A stretch of DNA of 64,000 nt from assembly GCA_947034895.1 (NCBI GenBank), contig OX344765.1, positions 5,771,001-5,835,000 of the forward strand, read 5' to 3'. This document shows, piece by piece, positions 24,851 to 38,200 of this stretch. The notes below the pieces were generated by a model. The model made no database searches and was not told where the DNA came from. It saw only the letters and a program-made list of their open reading frames with translations. The position numbers and the translations under genes were made by a program. Within the stretch, counting starts at the first letter, position 1; each line of letters opens with the position of its first letter. Source of the DNA: Rhytidiadelphus loreus (lineage: Eukaryota > Streptophyta > Bryopsida > Hypnales > Hylocomiaceae).

Positions 24851-25487
24851 TATTGCAAACTATATTACAACACCAATGAATGTAATAAAATTGGTGTAAA
24901 ACAAAGCACAATAAGTTCTTGAAGCCTTCGTAAATGGTTACAATAAAATGAAATGAAAATATTTAAAAGAAAAGTTGGATCTATACCAATGAATATAATA
25001 TAATTGACGTGAAATGAAGTATAATAATTTCCTAAAGCCATTATATCATACTATTTATATAAGTGGTTAATATGATTAAAAAAACTAAAGTAAAAGATAA
25101 AGAAAAAGTTGAATGTAATGTAAAAGAATAAAAAGTAAATGTAAAAGAATAATGTCGTCAATATTCTACATTTGTTCTTTTACATTAATGTAAAAGAATG
25201 AAATTCTACCAACTAGATGCATTTTGGTGTTTGATAAGACCTTTGCAAAATTTGGTTGACACGCAATTATTAGCTACATAATATGTGAATGCTAGTGTCA
25301 AATTTGAATTTTTAGCCCATTTAGCAAAGTTTTTACCAACTTGAGCAACTTATGAAAATCATATGTGGGATCACTATTGGGTATAATTTATTTTGCTTTG
25401 ACATTATGTGCATTTCTAAGACATGAAAGAAGTGGAAGAAGATTCTTGAAGGTAGGAGGTTCTTAAAGCACTCCAACTCTAAAATCA

Positions 25488-25576
25488 CCCACACCCTCAA
25501 ATGTACACTATTTGTACATATTGTTTTTTCATTGTACTAGCAATGTACAGAAAGTGTACATTTGAGGAGGTGGACG
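25488..25576. repeat. Inverted repeat hairpin
   Basis: Left arm CCACACCCTCAAATGTACAC and right arm, read on the other strand, CCACCTCCTCAAATGTACAC, pair over about 30 bases around a short loop. Confidence 0.65.
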
Positions 25577-25579
25577 ATT

Positions 25580-25780
25580 TTAGAGCCTATGCCCTTTCTA
25601 CTTCAAAAGTTTATAACTAATTCTAGTTAGAGAGCTCCAAAAAATATGAAACGACTTGGGTTAGATGCCAATTCCATTTGTCTTTCAAATAAAATTTAGT
25701 GAGAAATATTTCAAGCAGTTTCACCTCCCCAAATTAAGTTTTAACTGTTGAATGGGCACTTTATGGACCTCCTACTTTAA
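25580..25780 (+). repeat. Dispersed repeat family, copy 3
   Basis: Shares CCAAAAAATATGAAACGACT, GGGTTAGATGCCAATTCCAT and the downstream CTCCCCAAATT block with the copies at 1510 and 7078. Confidence 0.65.
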
Positions 25781-27780
25781 CTTTGTGATGTTGTTGTAGT
25801 AATAGTAAGTGTCTGATGGATGACAAAGATTGAATCCTCCTATGTATGAAAAAATTTCAAATGTTCATCCTTGGAATTTTATACAAAAAGGTGAGGTCTT
25901 ATACAATAGTTTGACCTCCAATGAGTACTTTGCTTTCTTTTAAGTAGATGATTCACACTATACCATAAAGGATGATATTGCATGGTGACTAGCCTATCCT
26001 TATAGGGTTAAGCATACAATTTAATAGAGGTTCCATGGATCATACAAGTGATCTTTGCTTTGAGTTTTATGGTAAGTGTGAAAATACTTAACCTATTGAC
26101 ATTTAGTTTTTTTGCAATTCTTTTTTTGCTTAACACAAAATAAAAGGGCAAAAAATTTAAGATGGTGCAAGTTTCTAGATTGTTATAGAAAAAGTTAAAA
26201 GTTTAGTTGTATGGTCAATGGAGACCTATGCCTTACTTGGTTGTGTTCTCTATGTTAGATTGAGGGATTCAATATTTGTTTTGACATGGTTCAACTTGGT
26301 GCATACAATATACAAGTGATTGATTAGCTATAACTAAGGTAAACCAATCCATTACCACCTTGATTTGCAATTTGAATCTGTTGGGACCAACTTCAAGAGG
26401 GGCATATATTTTTCAGAGATGTGTGCATGTTTCTTAAATCTCACAAATCTCACCCAAGTGGAATTATAATTTTCTGATTAAAATTATAATTTCTGTGAAT
26501 TTTTGAAGTGTTCTGCCCTAAAATTACAAAACCACCCATAGACTAGAGTCATAAAGGTGTATACATTAGACATATTTTTAATGTTTTATTAAAATTGTTT
26601 TAAAATTTTAAAGTACTCTAGAAAAAAATCATGAGCAGTGATGCTACAAAAAAATAAGAAGGTTGTTTCTTGCAATGACCCATATTCAACCACAAATTTT
26701 GAAATGGTTTTTCCCTAATCTCTTCAACAACCTTGTCTTCAATCTCATGTCTTCATGTCCTTCTTTGTCTCCTTCTACCTCTTTCCTACAACATTTGGAA
26801 AAAAATAATTATACAACTATCATAAAATTTCAGCATTCAAATTTCAAACATACTCTAATATTGAACAAACTTATTGCATATCACTCCAATCAAAATTTAC
26901 AAATGTGGAAATCAATATGCAGGTTTGCATTCACACTGATGATTTCATAAATTTACATGAAGAGCACAACAAGTGGAACCAATTTCACTAGTTACAAATA
27001 TTCAAGGAAGTGGACACCACAACCTCTACACACCATTAAAGGTCTAATCATGGTTACCAAGATACAAAATCTCTATTTCATTCTTTCTTTGTGATTATGA
27101 TTTGAGTATCTATGTAAACAAACAATTTCTTACTATAGAACTCGTGCCATTCAAATTTGCCATTGTAATACAATATAAGTTGCAATGAACCTACAAAAGC
27201 TCTTGCAAGAAATGTTTGTATACAAATCTTCAATCAGTCTTTGTGATCAAATAATTTTTTTATAATGGAACTTGAAAATTAAGATGAGAGAAAAATTAAA
27301 TGCTTTCTTGAAGGGATTCATTTTGTAAAGGATATTGTATATGAAGAAGAGAAAAATCACACATCCATAAAAAGTGCACAATAGGCGCACCGTAGAATCC
27401 ATTTTTCTTAATAGTTCTCAAAGCATTTGTACATCAATGCTCTATAGTCACTAACCTTCGATGCCTACACATAATATTTTCCAAGTACAAAAAAAAGACC
27501 AAGGATGTTGTAACACCCAACTTAGAAAGAGAATTTAAATTATAAATTATAAAGAAAGAAATATTGATTTTGTATTTGATAGAGGATTGGAAATCAATAA
27601 TATACCTTTGAAATGTCACCAAAAGTGATGAATGGCTTGATTTCTTGCTTGATCTCTATTTTTGTTGGTTCCTATGCAACATTAACCCTTAAAACGTTGA
27701 CACGGATGTTTGGCATCCGATGGATGACAATGAATCCTTCTAGTAGGACAGAAGTGCAACAATTAATTCTCTTGGGAGGT

Positions 27781-28317
27781 CACTTAGAGTGCCCATTAGA
27801 AACCACGCGCAAACAAAATTTTGGCCTCCCTATATAGTTTTTGAATTTTAAATAAATAAATAAAAATATGAATAGATTTTCCTACTTTGAAAGTTTATTT
27901 TTTGAATTATTGATATTTTGATTTGTTAATAATAATTAATTACAAATTTTTGAAGTAAAAGGATACATTGTAAAACTGAAAAATAACTTTCACACCCCTT
28001 ATTATATAAGAAAAAATTGTCTTAAAAAATGAACAATTTCTTTTGAAAAATAAGTCTCTATTGAAAGCTCATTTTGAGTTGAATATTGATTCAATGGTCA
28101 TCTAAATGTGTTCTCTATAATTATTTGAGTTGAAAAACATGCCATTTTAGTTCATTTTCAACCTCCTCTAGAAATCATTTCATATTTTATTTGAGTTGGA
28201 AATTTTGGCAATAGAAACCTGTAGTCATTATTAAACAATACTCAAAATTTTAGGTTGAAAATATAGTTTATTAGAAACCACTTGTTTGCACGTGGTTTGT
28301 TGTAGTAGAACTAAGTG
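27781..28317 (-). mobile_element. Non-autonomous repeat, copy B (inverted partner of 10957)
   Basis: This 537 bp repeat is the reverse complement of 10957-11505 along nearly its whole length, with the same CACTTAG/CTAAGTG ends. It has no coding capacity and its superfamily is unknown. Confidence 0.75.
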
Positions 28318-30660
28318 CATTCTTGGAATTTTGTTGTGAAAAGGACAGGTCTTCTACAGTAGTTTGACTTCCATTGAATGCTTTGCTATTTCTTAAGCCA
28401 ATAGTTCACACAATAATGAAAAGGGATGACTTCCAAGGTCATCCATTCGTCCTTTGAGGGTTAAAAATATTGATTGAAGTAGTTTCAAAATATAATTGAC
28501 AAAGCTCAACACTACAACAACAACAACAACTCTAATCACAAACATGAAGCAATATATATATGTCTTTTGCGGTACTATGTACCCATTGACTCGTCATTGT
28601 TGTTGTTGTCATCATTATGTTGTCTTCATTGACTTTTCAAGGTACTATATATGCACTAAACATCTTTTAAGGCATATTTGTACAAATTGTATTTGTACTT
28701 TGTGTGTGTATATATATATATATATATAATATTTTTGTATGTATTCCAGTTACTTTACATATTATGTATTCTTTATTCTATATTTCATATCCCAAAGCGC
28801 CAACAGTTACGATTGTCTCTCACGATGGTAATCAATGGTGATTGTTTACCTTTTTAATTGGACATCAACAACATTGGAGGAGGAGAGGATTTTTTTAAAA
28901 CCAAGATCAAAGGCTTTGGATTTTTTCAAGGGTAGGGGGGTGCAAGAACAAGACCTACTTGCATCTTTTCAGGGAATAAAAGGTCAATAAAGCAATCATC
29001 TTCCAATTGATCACTTTGAGAGGGAAGTTAAATTCTTTAAATTCTTTTTCTATATTGTAAGTTCTCTTTGAAAGATGAATTGAATCAATATTTAACACAA
29101 GTTATTTTACATTTTAGTTATATTAAGAACCATTGGACTAGGGATAGTGCAAGTTTCCCCAATTGTAGAATAAATACAATCTAGAATAATAATTTAAGAT
29201 TAATTTAAAATAAAAGTTGTAAAAATATGATCCATACAATTTGATTGAGTGCTACACTAACTAATATTTTCTATAAATTTTGAAATCTAAAATTATAAAT
29301 TCTTTTTAAAATTGATTATAGATTGAATATTTTTAATTCTTACAACTACACTTTTTACTTTAAACTCAAATTGTTACATTCTAATTATGGTCATTTTTTA
29401 AAATATTTATTTACTTATTTATTCAAGTTGTTTTTGAAGAGTCTTTCTTGAACTAAATCTAGGAACTCTATATGTTTGGGATATGTTTTCATTCATTTGC
29501 TGTTTGAAATTTGGATGCTTGGTCTCTAACCTCTAAAATTCCTTGCAACCAAATTGTGGTTTATTGGGTGGCAGACAACTATCAATATTCATGTTTAGCT
29601 TTTGACTATTCACAAGCAAAATTTATATTTTTTGGATGTGCATTTTTGATAAAAATATCTAAAAAATCTAACTTGCACATGGCCAAGTGTAGATGCATTT
29701 TTTATGCATTTTGAGTGATTTGGTCTCAAAAATTCAATTTTTGTAGTTATTAAAGGACTTTTGAAGAATTGCCATTTGGCATTTTTTTTAAACTTGAGGA
29801 TATTCTTACTTGAGGTTATTCTTACTTGAGGGCTGTTGGCATAAAAAATAATATTCTAGGCTACAAAATTATTGCGTTTTGAAAAAAATTCAATTTTTTC
29901 ATCGCATTTTATATTGCTCAAATACACTAATTTGCCATTGCGATTGTAGAAAGGCATTTTTGAAATTTTGATGAATTTATTGATGTTTTGGGATGTTTTA
30001 GTTTTTCAATGGAATATTAGTAATTCAAAGTGCATAATATTTTCAAAAAGTGGATTCAAGTTTTAAATTTGGGTATGCTAGTTTTCAATCTTTAGCATTT
30101 ACATTACAATAAAAAGATATAAACTTCATTCCACATGCATCTTGTAATTTTCATTGAATTTTGAGATTGAGATACTCCCACATGCACAATGGAAAAAAAT
30201 TACCTTCTACTTCGAGCTTGTAGATCTCACAAATGGTGAGGATTTTGAATATGAAACTCTTCAAATGTGTTCTACATGAATGTGAGATTAAGATTTTAGT
30301 TATGGTTTCAATTGTTATTGTTCATATTTAGTTATGGTTTCAATTGTTATCATTGTGAAATCTAGACTCAAAAGTGACCATTTTCTATGTGTTCTAGGAC
30401 TCAAAATACAAAGGAGTTTTAGGGTTAAGGAATCAAAGGTTCAATCCAAGATACATAAATGGATTGAATCGTTCATTTCCATGTTGCATTAGACAAATAG
30501 AAATGTTCTTAAAGGTGATATGAATGTTCCTGGAAAGTAGAAAACTATATACACATAATAACAAGCATGATTGCTTCAACAAGGAGTTAGATTTTATTGC
30601 ATGTCTCAAAATACAATCAATGTTTGCCATTTGGAATAGACAATATCAAAATTCACTAAG
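28318..30660. other. AT-rich intergenic DNA
   Basis: No gene was recognised. Simple repeats occur: (CAA)n near 28513-28530 and a mixed (TG)n(TA)n tract at about 28700-28729. Confidence 0.5.
28700..28729. repeat. (TG)n(TA)n microsatellite
   Basis: Short TG run followed by about nine TA units. Confidence 0.85.
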
Positions 30661-30963
30661 GGAGATTTCAGCTACTTAGGAGACTGTTTCAAGGCTCTTC
30701 CCATTGCTAGGAACCAATCTTGTACAGTCAGAATATAATAATATTAAAAATATATAAATTAAAAAATATATATAAATAAATATAATAAATAAATAAATAA
30801 ATAAAAATGAAAATATTTTATTTTATTTTTAAATAAAAATTATTAAAAAAAATTATATCTGACGTGGCCGTCTCTTGGCTACGTCAAATGAGCATTCCCA
30901 CAACATTTTTATAGCGTTCCCGCAGTCCGGGGACTCATTGTCTCTTAAAACGCAGAAATCTCC
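30661..30963. mobile_element. Possible MITE with GGAGATTTC termini
   Basis: Left end GGAGATTTCAGC and right end, on the other strand, GGAGATTTCTGC bound a 303 bp AT-rich unit holding a long A/T-only core and a GC-richer right shoulder (GACGTGGCCGTCTC). The inverted ends are short and no clear target duplication was seen. Confidence 0.45.
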
Positions 30964-33900
30964 TCTAATGTTTGCACAAAGCTTGAGCAAATACGATTGT
31001 GAAGGTTAGGAATTCTTATTCCTTATCTTTAGAAAACTATGGCCCACACCCCATTTCACTTAGGAGACTATATCTTGCATTGTAGCTCCAAATTCTTTCA
31101 TTTTGATTTTTTTCTTCATAATCTTCATTCCCTAACATTCAATTTTTAAAAAGATCTTTGAACTTTCTATCATTGAAAATTTTGAGTTTGAAGACTTTGG
31201 TTACGTTTGGTAGAAAATTTTGACATTTTTTTGTCCTATCTACTAGTGCATTTTCCAAATTGATGAGACTTTGGAAAGAAAATATGATTAAAATGCTACA
31301 ATCAAAATGTTGAATTGTTTGTCAAAGAAGGAATTTGACTGCCTTTGTATTTTTGTCAACAAATGGTTGGGCATTGTTCTCACTCGTCGATTAAAAAAAA
31401 CTTTGGATATTGATTGGTTTAGCTCAACTTCCCTCCAAAATATTAATTTCATACTATTGAAGGAACTGACAAGCACTCACCATCATAACATTTCGAAGTT
31501 GAATGGAAATTGAATTATGCACTTAGAAGTACGTAGTTAAATCTGGGAGGATGTGGCCTCTATGACCAAGGTAGTCACCCCAATACTCTGATTATTGGCC
31601 CAATGTGTGCATCTTTTGTTTCTACATTTAATAGTGAAGTCATCCATGGAAATTTTGAGGCTTGCAATGTGCTTACAGGATTAAAGCTTCTAAACATTCT
31701 AATTCCTCTACACTTTATTCCAACTTTAATTCTCACAATAGCATTCATTGAAAAGGTAGAATTGATTCAAAATTTCCCACCAATAACTCCAATTTTTTTG
31801 AACTAGTAGAATTGTCCATTTCGGATTCCAAAGTCCAAATCTTCATTTTGCAATCCCAAAACACAAGTTTACACAACAAAACAAACAACTATTCAATGAG
31901 AGGCTCTATCCTTGTAGTACCAATTCACTTATCAAGTAAGGTACTGCTCAAACATCATCACACGAAGTTTGTGTTGATGCGAAGCCACTGCTCGTTTGAG
32001 ATTTGTCCCAAGCCAATAAAAATGCAACAAAACAAAAATTCAACCAACTTCACTGACCAAGTGTGCATCAAATTAAAATTTTATGGTGATTCATCTAAAA
32101 AAAATGCCCTTGCGCATATACAATGACATGGATGTATGATTTCCAATAGGGGGAATTATAGTTAGACTAGTGAGTTCAATAATAAAGCAATGTTGCAATG
32201 CATGGTTTGCAATGGGAAGACGTCCAACGAACTCATTGAAAGATTTGGTATTTTTGTAGAGGTCAAAGTAACATTTCAACAATTACAATGAAAGGTTGAG
32301 TTCCCTACTATGATTCTCCCCTAATGTTTCTTTAGATAGGATTCTACAAATCTTGTTAAAATCAAAGATCGAGGATTTGTCAAATCTTTCTTATTACAAT
32401 AAACTGTGTAACCCAAACAAGAATGGTGTGATTGTGAGGCTCTATCCTAGGTTGCCCACTTGCCCACAATTCTTGAATCCACCATTGATCGTTTCAAATT
32501 GGAACCAATCCCAATGGCAAATTGAAAGATCTTTCATTCAAGCAATTCAATGTAGGATAGTCAAAAGCACATAGATTGAAGAAATGCAAAAGCTAATTGA
32601 CTACTATAGAATTTTTGTTTTAAGTGCATGCTTGGGGGCCAACTGATTGGATTCTACATCCCCACTCCAACGAAATCCTAACCGCGTTGTAAAGTTCCAT
32701 TCCTGGATTAGAGGATTAGTTTCTGGAGGGGGATGAAAGTTTCACCATAAATTCTATAGCTCTGCCGAATTTCAAAATGTCACTTCCATTGGAATTGGAG
32801 CTTAGAACCCAAATCCCTAGATTTGCGATTGAATGGATTGATGAGCATCAACTTAATTTAGAAATGACCATTTGCCCTAATTCAACATAGTTATGCATTG
32901 TAATGCACTTTTCACTCGAAACACACGATCCACCCTCTAAAGTGAAAGCATTATAGTTCCTTCCAATTCGTTTTCTTCCTAAAAATGATATCCTCCGGTT
33001 GATGCTCCAAGCTCTAATCCTCCTAAACGTGGGGTGGAGGCCGGAGGGGTGGCTTGGAGGTCCTAAATCTTCCCACCTTGCAATGGAAACCACATGGCAC
33101 TCTCGAGTTCAGAGCTCCCGATGCTCTAACGGAAACGTGCTCTTAGAAACCATAATAGACGTGAGAGTCAATGCTAAAGGACACAACCAATAAATGTAGG
33201 TAAAATAGCACTTGCTAGGCGTACTCATCTTTGACATTTGATCGGGAAGAGCCCGTCTTCCATTCCAAGCTTGGACCTTTAGCCTCTAGCTTTGTAAAAG
33301 TTGAAAACATTCCTAGACCTTCCGGACCCTAGACCTTCCGGAGCATGCTTTCAAAACTGTAACGTCACATCAAAGATTTCAGAGTTTTTTCTCCTCTCTG
33401 CCCGTGGTCAAGCCTCAAAGTTCCGGTTACCAATGGAAAACGGGCTCTCATAAGCTGCCCCGAAGCTGAAAATTTACGCTGCTGTGACCGCAACCACCTC
33501 TCCTGCTGCTGAGTGAGTGCCGCCCAGCAAGACCATCCCCACCCGCTGCTGCCACGTCCAAGAATCTTCTTCTCTGGCACCTCCCCCCACGCGTCATCAC
33601 CGAAAGGCGCCAGCTCATAGTCCTTCCCAAAGCCTTAGAAAAAGGGAAAAAACACCACACTACTGTATAAAATTAGAAAACCACAGATGAAGGACTTGGC
33701 AAACTGGGACCACCTGAATCAGTCTCTGCCAATCACCCAAAGCCCGCACTCGCCACAGCCACTAATCCTGGCCACCAGAAACAAGATATTTCAACTTCCA
33801 AATGAGGCTCACTGTTCCCTTCCTCACTTCCGTTAAGGTTCCGTACCAGAAAATCTCTCCCCCTTTCCATTGACACGTCACTTCAACAGATGGAGTAAAA

Positions 33901-35293
33901 ATAAGAAAGAATGATCAACTCTTGTGGGTGGGGCGGGGGAGCAGCAAAAATCAGCAAATACGTCACCTTCGAATTCGTTCCAGTTGCGAACAACACGCCG
34001 AACAGTCAAGTCAAGTTCCCACCTTGGCCTGTTTCCCATGCCAGCAAGATCAACGACCAATATAATAGAACGCAAGGGAAGTACAGTACCATACTAATAA
34101 TAAAAAAGAAACGCTACTAATAAGATATTACTAGTACTAATAATAAAGTATGCAGTAATAATAATATGTTAAAGAGAAAAAAAGACTGCTGAAAAAGTAA
34201 AACGTGAGGAAATTTCACATCTCGGACGGGAGCCGGTTTGTTGTGTTGCTTGGAGTTCAGGAATTCGGTTTTTTCCTGACAGACTGAACGAGAAAGATAC
34301 AACATACACCAAGATTCAACGAAAGCCTGTTGCACGATCTGTGGCTGGCTTTGGGGTTCGAAGAGTCGGTCTTGGGAGGGACAATTGCAGGCGTAGGTTC
34401 ACCGTCTTGTCATAGAAATATCCCGAGTTTGAGGATTGCTGTGGGGTGTGGTTGTAAAACTGGTTTCTTGATCAAGTGGTGATGGTGTCGTTTGCTGTCT
34501 GAATTTGGATTGTTGTGTGTTGACGCGGGGTGTGTGCGTGTTGGTAAGTTCCAGTTGTAGTTTTTTTTATTGCAGATTTGGGCCTCTTTTTTTTTTGTTG
34601 GTTATGGTGAGTCTGAGATATGGCGAGGATTCTTGGTGTGTGAGGGTGACTGGGCTTGTTTTTTGTAGTCTTAAGAGAGAAGTGGGTGCTTTTGGGTTGT
34701 GAAAGTTGCGCAGATCTGACAGTTGCAGAAGGCTCTGTTGAATCACTTGCTTCTGTTTTTTTTGTTTTTGTGAGGAAGAGGCGATAAGCTTAGTTTTCAA
34801 TGCAGATAGAGGCTTTCTCTCTTTACTCACCGAGTCTGTTTTCTCAAAAATCTGATCAAGAAACACCGTTTTGTTTTGTAGGTATGTTTTAGTGGAGTTC
34901 CTATTGTTTGAGTTTTCAGTTGCTCTGCCATTGAAGAAGAAACGGCCTGCGTTTGATAGCATTAACAGAAGGTAAGCGAGTAAATCCAACTTCTCGTGTA
35001 AATGGCCGTTCTTAGGTTACGATCATCTCAACAGTAGTTACTTGAATTGACTTCTAAGAGGAACACATAAAACGTTGTTTGTAGGGGTTTCTTTTGTGGT
35101 ACCGGAGAAAACCTTTAACTTGCGAACTTGGCTTGTGATGAAGTGGGATGTATGTTGTCCATTTCCTGAGGTACCGAGGCTTCTACTAACATTACGTGGT
35201 TTGTAAAAACTTATAAAATAGCGTGTATTGAATGAAGCTTGTAAGTGTATGTGTACTGATGAAAAAATGGGGTTTCAGTGGTGGTGCAGCGTT
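30964..35293. other. Intergenic region and 5' region of the BRO1-domain gene
   Basis: AT-rich to about 32.6 kb, then nearer 45-50% GC. A near-perfect direct repeat CTAGACCTTCCGGA occurs twice at about 33313-33345. Between about 33.4 and 35.29 kb the composition suits a plant promoter and 5' UTR, possibly with a 5' UTR intron, but no start site can be fixed. No other protein was recognised. Confidence 0.45.
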
Positions 35294-38200
35294 ATGGGAT
35301 GCATACTGTCCACCGAAACTTTAGAGGAAGCAAGACCATCGCCGGCTCCCGTCAGTGTGGGCGGGGAAGTCTATGTGTATGTTCCAGGCTTGCGGACTCC
35401 GAAGTATGTGGACTTGAAAGAGCTTTTGCAAGGGTCTGTTTCTACGGACTTGGCTTCACGGTTGCAACTGCTGAGGTCTCAAGTGCTTATTGCTTCGGGC
35501 AAGAACTCCCACGCTGCGAAATCAAGAAGGAGAAGACTTCAACAGCAAGGTTCGTCTCAAATCTGAGGAACTGCATTTTGATTTTGATTTTGATTTTAAG
35601 ATTTAAGTTTTTTTTCCTGAACATTATGATTGTTTGTCGATGGCACATTGTCCAGCTGAGTATGTGAGATGATGATTGTCTTTCATGATCAAATTCTTGG
35701 GTAGTTTCTTTAGGGATTTTTGCCAACTACTGTAGTGGTCGTGTTTGATTTTTCTTTGAAGGTGAAGTAGAGGTTACTACTTGCGTCTGTGTATGCATTT
35801 TAACCAATATGTAGGAGTGTTCTTTCATTGGACTGAGGATATTAGTTTGGGCATTATAATGAGCCAAACTCTCTCTTGAGAGAAAAACTTCTCACCTAAT
35901 GTAAGAGACGATTTCTTATGTAATCATTCAGAGTGGGAGGTTGTAGACCGCTATTGAATGGATAGTAGGCAACTCCATTTTCATTCAAGGGTTAAAGGCC
36001 GTAGAAATTTTGCCAAGGCAGGCTTACACGCTACGTGCTAATTGAAGGTTATTGGGATAGATAAGTTGCTGTCGGTGGCAGGGGTTGGTATAGGAGAAGG
36101 GATCAGGTCCCTACGGTTACTGTGTTCTATCTTAAGTTTTTACTCAAATGCTTCTTTGTAAATATAAAAACCTAAACGAAAAGGTGTGGAGACAAGGTGG
36201 CGAATGTGGGTGTTATCAGTCTTGGTGATTGGTCTTGGATAGTCCATTTGAGTCTTATGGCAATTCTATTTCGGCTTTGATGTTCCTGAGTTGAGACCTT
36301 CGTATGTTTGACGTGCAGATACTAACACATCGGGCGATTTGGAAAAGGCGTTAGTGAACTACCTTCCTACGCTATTGGGTTTTGTGACTGGAGGTTGGTG
36401 TTCAGCAACACTTGTATTTGCATTATGCGAAGAATGTGCCTTGGTCGGCTGTTTTATTTTTCTGTCGCAACGAGATTGAGGTTGAGCTAACAGTAGCCAT
36501 AATTTTAGATTGTATCGGCATTGAAAACTCATTGAAATTGACGACACCTTGCTGCAGGTGAGAAGTTTAGCTCAGGAATCGTATTCGATTGGACCAACGT
36601 GGAAGATGAGAAGAAGGTTGGTGTTCCTTCCAGTTGATATAAATCATTTAGGAAGTTTCAAGGGAGATAGCAGAATGCACCAATAGGAAGAAGAATCGTA
36701 CCTTACCTTTTTGAATTACAGAAGTATGTTTTGAAGGTTTGTACAATCCACTATTAGCTTCCAAAGCGGATTTCTTATTTGGAGCTTGGGCACTTATTTT
36801 GATGCACGTATGCAAAGTTCATCATTGACGGTTACGAGTTTTGTATGAACAGGAAACCGCTCTGGGAAGTGTTTATTACGAGTTGCTGTCAACACTTCAT
36901 CTGCTAGGGGTTCTGGCACTGCAAGAAGCGAATACGTGCCTAACACCAAGACCACCTGCAGAGGGTTATAGCCCCAAAGTTACTGAAGGCATGTGCTTTG
37001 CTTTGCACCCAATCTTTATTTTTGGGCGATTCTTGTCTCTGAGTTTAGCTTGGTACAGTGTATCTGATGGTAACTCCTGTTACATATAAACTGCAATAAT
37101 TAACTGCAATAATTAACTGCAATATCATTGCCTTCGTGGCTTTACTTGCCTGCACTTGCCTGTATCACTTGGAGGTGGGCGATATTTCTACGTAGTGATC
37201 TTGGTATTGGCAGTTTATGCTATAGGGTGAATGACGCGAAACATCTTCTTTAACAGTATACAGTCTGTATGTTTTGTACCAATGATAATGAGATAGAATC
37301 TTTGCTGCAAAGTAGGGCTAGTTTGTTCAAGTATCTAACATTATCATTTGGACCTATCAGAGAGCAAGAGGAATGCTATTGAACTATTGCTGAAAGCTGC
37401 ATCGTATTTTGAGTGTGCCTTGCGTGCTGTGCTGCCCAAGACCCCTGTAGATATCAAGTAAGAGAATGGTTTATGAGGTGTTTTTCTTTACGTTGTGTCC
37501 TGCATTTTTCAATAGAGGTTTGTTGCTTGGCACCTAGATGTTTGCAAATGGATTTAAGGTTGCGGTGTAAGCGTTGATTGAGTGTCTGTATATGGTGCAG
37601 GGCAAAGTTACCAGCTGATTTGACCGAGTCGATGTTTAGATCCTTGGAGAATCAAGCTTTGGGCCACGGTGTGGAGTTGCAGTTGGGATTTGCAGTAGAT
37701 AATGTAAAAGCTTCTCTGGCAGTGAAACGAAGATTATCTTGTGAGCACGTGAAAGTCTGGGAAGAGGTTTGTTTTCTATCATTAGCTTCTGAATATAATG
37801 GAGAATTCTTCGTTCATGCTTGATTCGTATAGTTGACTCCTGCATCCCTTCCCCCCCCCCTGTCAGATTAGGTAGAATATAATTTTTGCAGGAATGTGTA
37901 TATCTATTACCAAGGTACATTGATTGTTTAAGTATACTATTGTGTACTGTGAATAATATTCTCTACTGTGTTTTTCAGGCAAATGAGAAGATCGGGCGTG
38001 TACCGCTGGCGGACGGATGGAGAGAAAAACATCTATCGTTTGTGAAGTGGAAGCTCTGTGAAGCCAAGGCCGGGGCATATTACTATCATGGACTTATTCT
38101 GGACGAGGGTTATGAAGACAACACACATGCTCAAGCTTTAACGTGCTTAAAAGCTGCAGACAGCTTCTTGAAAGAAAGTCAGAGAACAAAAATGGAGTTC

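Larger units (their letters stand above)
24851..27780. other. AT-rich intergenic DNA
   Basis: Apart from a hairpin (25488-25576) and repeat copy 3 (25580-25780), no gene or transposon ends were recognised. Short frames such as 26663-26950 have no known domain. Confidence 0.5.

Noticed and set aside
31288..32574. Cluster of small frames suggesting a decayed coding element
   Set aside because: No domain could be matched, and frames break every 60-100 codons; not supportable as a gene or named transposon.
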